Positions 22,053 to 32,700 of a stretch of DNA of 64,000 nucleotides are shown here, piece by piece (the stretch's first letter is position 1; each line of letters starts with the position of its first letter). The notes under the pieces were generated by a model. It saw nothing but the letters and a program-made list of their open reading frames with translations. It searched no databases and was not told the origin of the DNA. This DNA comes from Sphagnum compactum. Its lineage: Eukaryota > Bryophyta > Sphagnopsida > Sphagnales. The DNA lies in the NCBI GenBank assembly GCA_965153455.1, contig OZ234493.1, forward strand, positions 21,876,213-21,940,212. Direction: 5' to 3'. Position numbers and translations under genes: made by a program.

Positions 22053-23804
22053 TGAGCAGGGAGGATGTGGTTTTGGTTCATCCCAAAACGGCTTCAACGG
22101 CCTCATCCTCAACTGGTGCATTGGTGGCTGCTGGTTCACTCCAGCCCTGACCCTACCAACCTCCCACAATTTGGCAAACGCTCACTGACCATCTGTAGGC
22201 ATTTGCGATGAATGTTGTGGAACGGACAATGAGATAAGTGTAAAGTAAAGGTTGGCATATACACTCTTACCAAGCAGCCTCTCCAGGTTGCTTACCCTAC
22301 CAACCTCCCACAATTTCAGCCCCATCGGTATGTTTTTCCTTAGCATGAATTAGGTGGGAATCTTAGGACATAAATCAATGCAAACTTTGAGGCAGTATTT
22401 CCTTCCAAATTCCAATTTTGGAGCATCCTTTTTCCCCAATACAAAAGTTAAATTCAGCATCATTCCCAACTTGTCTTTTCTTGGGAATTTGTTGGCTCTG
22501 CCCAGGGGACCAGGCATACATCGTCTGAGGAGGTGGGATCACTTGCATACAGAAACTTGGAGTAGCTACCCTTGTAACAGGGGCTGCAAATTCAAAATCA
22601 AGGAAATGTAAGTTTAGATTCAAAGAATGAGGAAACAGCTTTACTTCATTATACTACTGCAGGTGACATTCCATTATATCTTAAGCATGCATGGGACACA
22701 AACTTCTAGTGTTGCTGCAACCATGAAGAATTAACAATCAAAGAAAACCAAAAGCTTGTGACATGCAATGTTTTTTGACTGCTTGAAGTATTTTTGTTGA
22801 TGTAGGATTAACAGGCAACAAGTTAGCAACATTGGTCCAGAGTTGACAATTTTCAAAGTATGGTTGGAATTATCTTTGAGAATAATAGTTGTGGTGGAAA
22901 CTTTTAGAAAGAATAGCCTAATAGTCTGCATTAGAAAAATAGTTATAATCCAAGCAAGCCTTTGTTAAATTTCTTAAACAGAAAAACATGAGAGATAAGA
23001 AGAGGTGTGCTAATAACTGTTAGGACAATTGAAATGTGGAACATTACACGTGTTATAGGATGCTCTTTATGAATGAAGAAAATAATTAGTGTTGGCCGGT
23101 TCTAGTAACTGGGTACCTGGATCATGGGTGTTTAATTTTTTTTAAAAAAATTCAGAACTGGAAACTAGAAATGGGAACCAGTCAGCAACCAGAACCAAAA
23201 CTGGGAACCGGCCCCCAATTAAAACCAGACTCAGAACCAGAACTGACCCTAAACTCATTGCATGGAATTTTCGGTTCTTCATTTTTCCAAAATAGAAAAT
23301 AAAAAATTCAAGTTTGAAAGTTTTTTTTTTCCCTCTTCCTGACTGGTGTTAGACATGTTATTAGTTTCAAAAAAAATTTGGGGTTTGGAATAATAACATC
23401 ACCAATTTTTGAATAATAATAATTTGGGTTGGGGTGAGGGTGGCATTAGGCATGTTGATTTTAGGTCTGGAAAAAGTTTCAAATATGCAATATTGAGAAA
23501 TTTTAATTTTAATTTAATTTAACTTTTTTTGCATCTAAGCATGTTTGATATATGTGGTCACATTTCATTGGTGATACAGTGCTAGTACCTAGAAAAATTC
23601 AGTTTTGGACTCTTTGTAGCTAGGTAAAATTAGATCCAATTTAGAACTGGCGTCATTTAAGAATTTATTTATAAAGAATTGGGGGTCTTGAAATGTGAAG
23701 AAACTGGAACTGGACCAGAGGTTCTATAATATATTCTTTAAAATCCTTGAACAAGAAACCAGGGTTCTTCCAAAAAACCGGTTTTCACTTACTTTTTATT
23801 TTCA

Positions 23805-24860
23805 CACGCTGTGGTTTTTCCTCGCTCAAGAGTCGGGTACGTACTAGGATTTAATGAGTAAATAAAAAAGCCTCACGTAAAGGCCGGCTTTTACAAATGC
23901 AAAGTTTTCGAACCTTCCTTGCTGCTTTCCTTGGACCGTGTCAATCTCCAATTCTTCGCTTCTTCGACAGTCTGCAACTTGTTGCACTCGTAGGCGCGTA
24001 ATCAAACTATTTCACAAAAATGCTCCCTACTTGCAGTACCTTATACCTCCAAAACCACTCCGTCTCTTACCGGCTCATACTCGCACCCGGCTGCTCCATC
24101 TCTTGGGTCTGAAGTTTGTTTGCAAATCAACTTTCCGCAGAATGGATCGTTGTTTGCTTATTGTCACAGTCGATTTGTGTCCGGTATAGAATCTAGTCTA
24201 CATGATTTTTTCTCCTGCCTTTGCATTTTCATTTTCAGTATCTTGTTTTGTTTAGAGAGAGCGATAGCATGTTGTCTGCTGATTCGGAGTTTTGTTGCAA
24301 GGTCCCTGTCATGGACGTTGTCCGATGATCAACTTTCATGCAAAATTTCAGCTTTTTTTTTGTGCAATGAAGTGTTCTAGGGTCAAAACTTTCCATTGTG
24401 CAAAGTGGCACAAACTGTCTGTGTACATGTTGGGGTTTAGGTGTAAGAGCCTACTCGTGGGTTGAGGAATCCCTCACATCCTCCACGGACCAGTTTCCGG
24501 TTTTTACTGTTTCTGTCGCCATGCCATCTAGTCCACACGGTGTGGTTTTTCCTCCACTCAAGAGTCACTAGGGTTTAATGAGCAAAAGGCCTCAAGTACA
24601 GGCCGGCTTTTCCACATACAAATTTCGGAGCCTTCCTTTTGCCTTCCTCTCACGTCACCATCTCCAATTCCTCGCTCCTTCGGCAGCAGCCATGGCATCT
24701 TGTCCATACCGTGTAGTTTTCACTCCTGTCAAGAGTGGGGTAGGGTGTAATGAGTAAAAGTCTGAAGTAAAGGCTGGCTCTTACGTATACACAGTTTCTG
24801 AGACTTCCTTGCTGCTTTCCCTGTACCTTCACAGTTTACAATTCCTCCCATCTTAGGCAA
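23805..24860. repeat. Promoter-like block repeated three times in copy B
   Basis: A block of the form TTTTCCTC..CTCAAGAGTC, then TTTAATGAGTAAA, AAGGCCGGCTTTTAC and CCTTCCTTGC, occurs near 23,812, 24,545 and 24,718. Copy A has it once, near 5,040. The last two are shorter and diverged. It may be a duplicated promoter/leader of the ORF at 25.7 kb, but no transcript evidence is visible. Confidence 0.6.
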
Positions 24861-25725
24861 TAGTACACTCTGCATCTTGTCGACTTTTGCGCTAGTTATG
24901 GACCTCTTCGACAGAAATGCTCTGAACCTGCAGTACCTGACACCTCCAAAACTCGCCGTCTTCCAGCTAATACTCACACCCGGCTGCTCCGTCTCTTGGA
25001 TCTGAAGCTTGTTTGCAAATCAGGTTTGCTCGGAATGGGTCGTCTTTCTATTTACACTTTCTGTGTCTGTTTTTTTAGAGAGAGTGATGACATCCTCCAC
25101 GGACTAGTTTCGTGAACGTGAGATGAGAGTAGCCACCCGTTCTGCTCAGATCAGAACACCCATTACTGCTTGATACAAAACCTGAGGTTCCTCAAACCGT
25201 TCTCATGATGGTCCTCCTTTTACCTTTTCTCCTGAGTTCAAGAAATCTTTTGAACGCCGTGCACAGGGGTTCTGGCGTGCTCTAAAGCATACAGCTTCGC
25301 ACTTGTCCATCTCATGCATTCCCTGACTGACGTCAGCAAAGAACCACTTCTCCTCTCGCGTGAAGGGGATTACCTCGATCCTCTCTGTCTGCTTGCTGTC
25401 TTTCTCGTTGCTGTCGCTCGCCGGAATTCATCTACGGTTGCCAGTCTCGAAGGAAGACATAGCCGGAGGCCAGAGATCACTGAACTCACCGCCGGTTCAA
25501 AGGAACTGGGAAACTTAACAAGTGTAGCGTTGCAATCAAGTCCTTTTCTAAGGCAGCTTGCAGAGTGAGGCCGAGCACTCACGTATATCCAACGGAAGTG
25601 TTCGCCCTATCACGCTGCAGTCTTCTCCTGCGGAGAAATTAATATACCTTACGATTACGAACTTTCTTGCCGTGCTTCTAGTGCTCAACGAAGAACAAGA
25701 TGAGGTCAGCCTCATTCTAGTGCAA

Positions 25726-26721
25726 ATGGAGCCAAGGAGAAATACACAGACAGATGGGTCATCGGGGCGTCCTGTAATGAGCGACGAACCGAATGAAAGC
25801 AGTGCAAAATCTGTGCTGACGGAGGTGACGAGAAGTAACGAAAGAGTGTTGCGTGGTTCTATGATCGCCGACGAAGAGATGGATGCTACTCTCAAATCTG
25901 AAGTATTGTTCAACACGACAGATGGGTCATCGGGGCGTCCTGTAATGCGCGGCGAACCGAGTGAAAGCAGTGCAAAATCTGTGCTGACGGAGGTGACGAG
26001 AAGTAACGAAAGAGTGTTGCGTGGTTCTATAATCGCGAAAGAAGAAATGGATGCTACTCCCAAATCTGAAGTATTGTTCAACACGACAGATGGGTCATCG
26101 GGGCGTCCTGTAATGAGCGGCGAACCGAGTGAAAGCAGTGCAAAATCTGTGCTGACGGAGGTGACGAGAAGTAACAAAAGAGTGTTGCGTGGTTCTATAA
26201 TCGCGAAAGAAGAGATGGATGCTACTCCCAAATCTGAAGTATTGTTCAACACGACAGATGGGTCATCGGGGCGTCCTGTAATGAGCGGCGAACCGAGTGA
26301 AAGCAGTGCAAAATCTGTGCTGACGGAGGTGACGAGAAGTAACAAAAGAGTGTTGCGTGGTTCTATAATCGCAAAAGAAGAGATGGATGCTACTCCCAAA
26401 TCTGAAGTATTGTTCAACACGACAGATGGGTCATCGGGGCGTCCTGTAATGAGCGGCGAACCGAGTGAAAGCAGTGCAAAATCTGTGTTGACGGAGGTGA
26501 CGAGAAGTAACAAAAGAGTGTTGCGTGGCTCTATAATCGGCGACGAAGAGATGGATGCTACTCTGAAATCTGAAGTAGTCTTCAACACGACAGATGGAAA
26601 CCCGTCTGGATTGCGTGAGACCTCGCTCACCGTGCCTTCTGCTAGCAAGAAATCGAAGAACAGGTCCGTGTACCTGTATCCTACCCTAGTGTTCTTAGCA
26701 ATCCCCGTCCTACTCTGTTGA
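25726..26721 (+). CDS. 168-bp-repeat protein of unknown function (copy B)
   Basis: The frame is open from 25,558; the first ATG is at 25,726 (MEPRRNTQTDGSSGRPVM), giving about 331 residues. Five 56-residue repeats make up most of it, with the marks DGSSGRPVM, SESSAKSVLTEVTRSN and EEMDATPKSEV. A basic patch (SKKSKNR) is followed by a hydrophobic C-terminus (SVYLYPTLVFLAIPVLLC) that could be a membrane anchor. The upstream in-frame stretch LTITNFLAVLLVLNEEQ faintly recalls the end of malectin-like receptor domains; this is weak. It lies about 400 bp upstream of the kinase exons and may have been the outer part of that receptor, but I found no phase-matched splice. The opposite strand is also open. 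Whether it is translated is uncertain. Confidence 0.4.
   Translation: MEPRRNTQTDGSSGRPVMSDEPNESSAKSVLTEVTRSNERVLRGSMIADEEMDATLKSEVLFNTTDGSSGRPVMRGEPSESSAKSVLTEVTRSNERVLRGSIIAKEEMDATPKSEVLFNTTDGSSGRPVMSGEPSESSAKSVLTEVTRSNKRVLRGSIIAKEEMDATPKSEVLFNTTDGSSGRPVMSGEPSESSAKSVLTEVTRSNKRVLRGSIIAKEEMDATPKSEVLFNTTDGSSGRPVMSGEPSESSAKSVLTEVTRSNKRVLRGSIIGDEEMDATLKSEVVFNTTDGNPSGLRETSLTVPSASKKSKNRSVYLYPTLVFLAIPVLLC
25753..26592 (+). repeat. 168-bp tandem repeat, five units
   Basis: GATGGGTCATCGGGGCGTCC recurs at 25,753, 25,921, 26,089, 26,257 and 26,425, exactly 168 bp apart. The middle units are nearly identical, which points to recent expansion or gene conversion. The outer units are closer to the three units of copy A. 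Confidence 0.95.
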
Positions 26722-27015
26722 ATCTATTCAAGCATAGACCGCTTCTGCATCGTCTTGTCGAAGTCTACTGGAGCCCTACAATGGCTATGACTTCTCTAAA
26801 CATACATATCCTTATGTACTTAACTTAAAAAATTTCAAACTTTCTTTTTTTGCGGTGGTGAGGTTAGGTTTCACCTTGATCATCAGTTCTTCAGAGTTAA
26901 ACAAGACCCCCTTGCACTCATGAACCTAGGACCCATCATTCTGCTGCACCTGAGGAGTTTTTCATGCCACATATCTGTTTCATGTATATAACTTCACTAG
27001 TGGCGTGTTCCAAAC

Positions 27016-30000
27016 ATGGAGATCCACACCAGAAATGCAAACTGGAATTTGAGTGAACCAGCAGTTATGTGTGTCATGTCTCTCATATGGCTCTTGTGAT
27101 TTCATGGTGGAATTATACAGTGAGTCAGGTTGTTACACATTGATGGAGGTGATGGAGATGACTGATAATTTTGGGAAGAGAATTGAAGAATATGGCTTTG
27201 GGACAGTGTACCATGGAAAGTTGCGAACCGGCCAAGAAGTGGCAGTGAAGGTTTGGGCAGAAAGATCACATTCAGCTGCAGAAGAGTTTCACGAGTTTGA
27301 AATCGTGAGGAGCCCTATTTCTTCATCAACCAACCGTGTCTGCTAACTTGATAGATCCACTTCTCATTAGAATGGAATTTTATTTGATCATTAAATTGCC
27401 TTGTAAAACGATTGAGCCTCAACCATGCCCTTAAGTGATCTAAGTACTTAAAAATGGTAGGACATGTTTAACACGAGCATTGAATGCATTTAAGCACTGC
27501 ATTCAAGGAGCCATTCAACACCCCTACTGAAGTATATTACAAAATATTTTGCAAGCTATGAAATTGTTAATATTGCAAACTCATACCCTAGTTGCTTTTT
27601 TGCTTTTTTGCTCTTTTGCAAAAATTCATAGCCAAATTTGTGTTTGAAATCACAGGGGTTGTGATCTGGGTGTAAAATGTGGTTTTAGGTTTGTGGAAAG
27701 TATGAAAAGTGTTCTGAACACATCGTCAAAGTGATTGGTTATTGTGAAGAAGGAGATCAACAAATTTCAATCTATGAATACATGCCTCATGGAACTTTGC
27801 GACAACATCTTCATGGTGAGTTGTTGCTTCATATTGTGCAATCCAAGAGTAAATGAATCTTTGTTGTTTTCCTAGTGAGCAGATGCTACAATTAAATTTC
27901 ATTGTCTACTAGGGAATGCTTCCTTTTGTGTGTTGGAGGATACGTCACTAATGAGGTCATTGCATACAATTAGGAAATCATCATTTTATTTGTAGATTCT
28001 TTATGCAGAGTTTGGTACAGTTACATTTCAAGAGTATGTTAGATTGAAATAGAGTACATCAAGTTGGACCATCTTACAAAATGGATTAGTTTTTGTACTT
28101 GATTTGCTTTACAGTTTTGGTTTTAGAGAGCCCTATTGTCTAGGTCTAATACATGATATCCATGTCATTCCTGAAAGGCCTCTTGATTTTGATAGTGGGT
28201 GCAACTCAAATGTGAATGTAATGCATGCAACCTAGTCTCTTTGCTGAGATTGATTATATTTTTGTGGTCAATGGTTAACAATTGTTGTTTTAGTTATTTT
28301 TCAACTGACATTGGGTGATTTAATTCCCTTGTTTCACACCCGCCTAGATGTGTATGATAAACCTTCTTGATTTTTAAATTAAAATATTGGTTACTTCTCC
28401 CCATTGTAGCAATAATTTTTTGTGGCCAGTGTTCCTTGTTAGTTTATGCATATGTTCATCATTCATTTGTAACATATTTAAATGACTTCATAATTTGACT
28501 TCATGACTTTTACAGATAAAGGTTTTTTGGACTCAAAAACTCATGCATTGGACTGGAAAACACGACTCCAAATTGCCCTACACATGGCGCAAGGTAACTA
28601 TAAATTTTTAAAGTAACGTGTCTTCTATTATTGATTGACAATTTCAACTAAAGCGGCATGATTGTTTTTTGAAAGTACTATGAATCAACCTATTCCTCTA
28701 ACCAACTTAGGATTCATTCCATCTAATTGTTTTCTTCAAGTTGGTCTTTGAAAGTAAAAGTGTTGTTTTGGATGAATTCCACAAACATATGTCAAATCCA
28801 AGAACTATAGAAAACTATCTTGTACAAGTATAATTATCAATATTTTCATTGCATTGAACACCTCATTCACATGCAATGTTTGCTTATTTTTGTGCTAAAA
28901 AGGTCTATAAGGATAGAACCCCTTGTATTTTCTACATATTGAAGCTTTAGTTTTGCCTTGATGAGTTGAAGCCCTATGCTTGGTTGTTGAATACTTGAAT
29001 TTTCAAATTATTATTTATATACGTGATTTAGGTGGAAAATGGCATTGCATTTTTTAGAATGCAGCCAAACTAATAAAGGCCTTTAGGAACTTAACAAATA
29101 ATTAATGAGGCAGGCAATACAAGGTTGCTTAGTTATAGCCACTCCACAAAAATATTGTGAATCAATGGTGGTGCACCTTTCAAATTTGGGGGGCTATTTA
29201 TTTGTCACATAATGCTAACATATAGAAAGTGAAAGCGGCCTGTGTCATATCGGGTTTAGTATTCCAAATGGAATTTGACACCAATGTTGAAGGTTCACAA
29301 GTTCAAGTAATTGTTATTTCCATAATTAGTCTCATGAGGAAAAAAATGGTGTATTCATGAATGAAGTGTTTAAAGTGTTTTATACCTCAAATATGAAGAC
29401 ATTTGCTTGATATGGGTTGAATAGGTGTGCAATATTTGGGCATACAATATGCCATCCTGTGGGAAGACACTATTTTTCTTACGAAGAATTGGGTACCTAA
29501 AAGTATTCTAAGTGGACAGCCATATGCCATTCCTGTTCTGGAATTCGAAAAACCGTGGTATGTAATTTTTATTGAACTCTCCATGCTTTTCCAACCTACG
29601 TTTTTATTGCTGATTGATTGAAAAACCAAGTAAAGGAATGTCCATATTTTCTTCCTTAAACCTATGGCTTCAATTTATAGAACTTCATATATATACGTAG
29701 TAATTTTTTGTAGAGCCGACATTTTAAATTTTTTTGTTGGATGTCATTGTCAGATTATAGTCCAATTAGTGTTTCAAGTTCATTTCCAAAAATCAATTGT
29801 TGGACTTTCTTTATCACTCAACAAGAATGTCCAATGCAAATTTGCATGGAACCCAATTTGTGGTTCTATTTGATGTTTGCTAATGAGTCATTAATATTCC
29901 TCTTCTTAATAGTTTAAACCTTTGTCAACATAGGATAGGTAGACATAGGGATATTGCAGGAATGTATCGTCCATTGTTAACGTTCATATAGACTAACAGA

Positions 30001-31235
30001 GATATTGAGATCAGATTCCATAAAAGTCATACATGGACTTGGATGGCCCTTGCTTCACCATTCTTTTTCACATATAAACATGCATTTTTTTTGAAATGGG
30101 TCAAATTTCTTAAAGACATGGCATTTGGGGGTCATTTCAAAGTAAATTCTAGGATTCTTAAACAATTAATCTATGTAATGTTTGCAAAATATTTTCCTTG
30201 TTGAATTTAGTTTCAATCATTAGGTGTATCTATCTTTAAAATTTAAATTGCTAATTTCGAACTCAAGATTTGGTGAAAGAAAATGGAGGCTAGTGTCATT
30301 AAACATTATGTTGCCTTTGTGACAAAGCTTCTAACCATTTGTATATGGTTGTCAGGTATCCTATTGCCAATTTTGGACATATTTTACGAGAGCTAATTTC
30401 TAGGCAACCACGACCCAAATATGGAAAAAGAATAAATCATTGGGTAATATTCCTTGAAATTATAGTACATTTTTTGTTTACACAATAAATTGTTCAACTG
30501 TTGGCCATTTGATCCATGAAAGAATTCAAATTAGGCATTTATATTAAAAAGAAAAAAGATTGACTAATGAGCATTGAAGATGAAACTTATTTAATTAATA
30601 AGTTTATAGTTATTACTAATATGCCACAATTGCAAATAATTTCCATGAATTCATGAAGATAGCAACTTACTCTCCACATGTCAATGACAGTCGAGGTATG
30701 GAAGAGACCATTATTCAAACAAGGAATAATGTACAACCTTGTAATAACAAGAAAGAAGAATAAGAGAAGAACTTAATTGAGCAAAAAAAGGTTAGTGCAA
30801 AACCCATATGCTGTTCATGCACATGTTAAACCAAGTTGTGAATGTATAATGTGAAATGTCTAAATACATCAAAGTTGAGATTAGATGACATATTCAAAAA
30901 CTAAATTGGATTTGCAACCCCTTTTTCATTGTTACAAACAATAAAATGACTTGCACACTTGGACTCATGGATAGGTGAAAATCGTTTCGGAAGATTTTGG
31001 CAACATGGGGATCAGCAACCCTACCCTTGGCTCCAACTTCCCAAAAGAAGCCATTGAGAAAATTGCGAAGTTAATACATATGTGTCTACAAACATATCGA
31101 GGACAACCGCGGGTTTTTCAATTAACAATGAGTGATGTGATCGATGAAATTAATGGTGCATTGCAATTGGAAGAAGGTCAGAAGGCTGAAGAAGGAGTTA
31201 TTAAGATTGAAATTCCTCAATATGCTTCACAATAA
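27016..31235 (+). pseudogene. Receptor-like kinase copy B (degenerate)
   Basis: Readable exons: 27,129-27,304 (GCYTLMEVMEMTDNFGKR, YGFGTVYHGKL, VAVKVW); 27,689-27,815 (KVIGYCEEGDQQISIYEYMP); 28,516-28,593 (ALDWKTRLQIALHMAQG); a relict activation-loop exon from 29,425; 30,356-30,443 (ANFGHILRELISRQ, the SFG..LLELISG helix); and 30,975-31,235 (NPTLGSNFPKEAIEKI to a stop). The exon that should carry HRD and DFG, expected near 29,080-29,290, survives only as HLSNLGGYL followed by a stop. The activation-loop exon has a TAA at 29,498-29,500, and the donor after the first exon (CAG/GT in copy A) is CAG/TT here. It was a membrane receptor-kinase type serine/threonine kinase. It cannot be catalytic now. 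Confidence 0.7.
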
Positions 31236-31569
31236 AAAATTATGTCCCTCATTTAAAATTCCTTTCCAAAGATATCAAGTGGTAAATGAAATTCATTGAG
31301 AAGTCTACCTCTAATTGTGAACATGTGTTTATGAATCTTAAAGGGAAAAAACAGCAACAACCTGAAACAAGCAATGTGCAAAGTCGTGGTTCCAGGTTAG
31401 TGTTCCAACTTACATTCATCTATCATTTAATGCAAGAAATGACTAGAAATTTGATTAATCAACAATCTATGTTGTGGGACTGTGTAGTGACTTTTTCTTC
31501 ACCTAGGACCTTTCCATTATAGAGATGGATGTGGTCATAGGGTACTAACTAATGATTGGAAATTAAGTT

Positions 31570-31773
31570 TTGTTGCAAGGTCACCAATATGGACCTTGTA
31601 AAACAAACATACCTTCATGTGTAAAACATTCAAAGGAATTTCCTAGTGTATTTGGAGGGCAACTTCTATCCATAAATGTCCCCCCTAGACAAGAGGAAGG
31701 ATATATTCTTATTCGCCTTCAGTCAAAGGATCCTATTCATAGGCATAATGTCTCTCTGACTTTTAGGGAGTAG
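31570..31773 (+). other. ORF conserved downstream of kinase B
   Basis: A 67-codon open frame with no ATG at its start (LLQGHQYGPCKTN to NVSLTFRE) aligns without gaps with 37,133-37,354 downstream of kinase C (LLQGPQYGPYKTN to NVLPTLRE), and both end at the same stop. It may be an unrecognised exon or simply part of the duplicated sequence. I do not recognise the product. Confidence 0.3.
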
Positions 31774-32700
31774 GCAAAAGAACCCTCCCCTTCCTAAACT
31801 TCATGATTTAAGTTTGTTTTGATTCGTGATAACCTTCACCTCATGTTTTACGATGGGCAAAACCTACAAGTGGGGGACATTCCCTAAATGTGAGGCCAAA
31901 TTCGACTATTGCCTTGTCCTAGGCCCCTTATTTTGGGAATGTTCTCCACCGTTGACCTTTCCCCTCCACAAAAACTTCAACTTATTTTCACAGACAAATG
32001 CCATTGTTGTAGGGTCATAATTTATCTTGATGCATATTAAAATACATGTTTACAAGTTGAGTATTGTGAAACCTTACTCCAATGGAATGGATGAAATTAT
32101 TTTGAAAAAATTCTTTCAAATATCATCAACAAAGAAAAAACATATGATAGAAAAATCATGTCTAGTTTGTCACAAAGTTCATTTATGAATACTTCAACTT
32201 GATATGAATGTATTTAACATATTCCTTCAATTTTGGGCTTGAATTCCTACGGAAGATTTGGAAAAGATTTTGTTTTGGCCAATCAACCCAAACTTGCCCT
32301 ATTGTTTTGTATTCATCATGTAGTGAGCTAGAATAATTATACTTGGAACTTGAATAGTGATGTATAATGATTGTATTTTGAGCAAGTTCTTCAATTTTCT
32401 TTTAAGTGATGATAAGGTCAGGTTTCATGCAACTAATTGTTATCATTAATCCTTTAGAGCTATAGAAAACCCCCATGCACTCATGAACCTAAGACCTACC
32501 ATTCTATTGCACCCCAAAAGCTTTTTATGTCACATGTTCATTTCATGTATGGTATTTCATTAGTAGTGTGTTTCAAACCTAGAAATGCACACTAAAAATG
32601 CAAACTGGAATTTGAGTGAACCAAGAATTTTTTTGTCTTGTCTCTCATATGGTTCTTGTGATTTCATGTTTGAATTATATAGTAAGCCAGGTCTTTACAC

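Larger units (their letters stand above)
8530..22170. mobile_element. Large decayed Mutator-like element (MULE), two convergent genes
   Basis: The segment separates duplication copies A and B and contains a C2H2-type accessory gene (+, 9,179-10,642) and a MULE transposase gene (-, 16,209-13,486) pointing at each other. GC-rich palindromic arrays sit near both ends (8,530-9,110 and 20,990-21,780), with long satellite-like repeats inside. Convergent genes starting near opposite ends match the layout of maize MuDR (mudrA/mudrB). The right end has about 390 bp outside its array, with a TATA-like run and a leader-type splice donor pointing inward; the left end has none, so it looks truncated. I could not define exact terminal inverted repeats or a 9-bp target duplication, so both limits are approximate. 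Both genes carry disabling mutations. Confidence 0.65.
22172..28450. repeat. Segmental duplication, copy B
   Basis: Homologous to 3,183-8,530 (copy A), starting at TTGGCAAACGCTCACTGACC. Sequence is shared through the spacer, the 168-bp-repeat ORF and the kinase exons to the intron before exon 4. Copy B carries extra internal repeats at 23.8-24.9 kb and two more 168-bp units. Unlike copy A it continues past 28,450 into the later kinase exons. Confidence 0.85.
26840..32360. repeat. Kinase tandem duplication, unit B
   Basis: This 5.5-kb unit aligns with 32,400-37,940, from the GGT(C/T)AGGTTTCA block upstream of the first kinase exon through all exons and introns to the TTTTGTTTTGGCCAATCA block downstream. 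Divergence is clearly higher than between copies A and B, so this duplication is older. Confidence 0.85.

Noticed and set aside
20805-22169. 454-codon minus-strand ORF, and several 100-265-codon ORFs over 20.8-21.8 kb on both strands
   Set aside because: They run through the palindromic simple-sequence array, where stop codons are absent by composition. The products are low-complexity Lys/Arg or Phe/Leu/Ser text with no domain.
25548-26648. 366-codon minus-strand ORF across the 168-bp repeats
   Set aside because: It is a shadow of the repeat structure. The plus strand ends in a basic patch plus hydrophobic tail, and copy A keeps neither frame fully, so I list only the plus frame, at low confidence.
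29940-29975. An HRD-like peptide (RHRDIAGM) in kinase B, which could be the missing catalytic loop
   Set aside because: It lies after the activation-loop exon, so the order is wrong. Copy C has no counterpart and there is no suitable splice frame.
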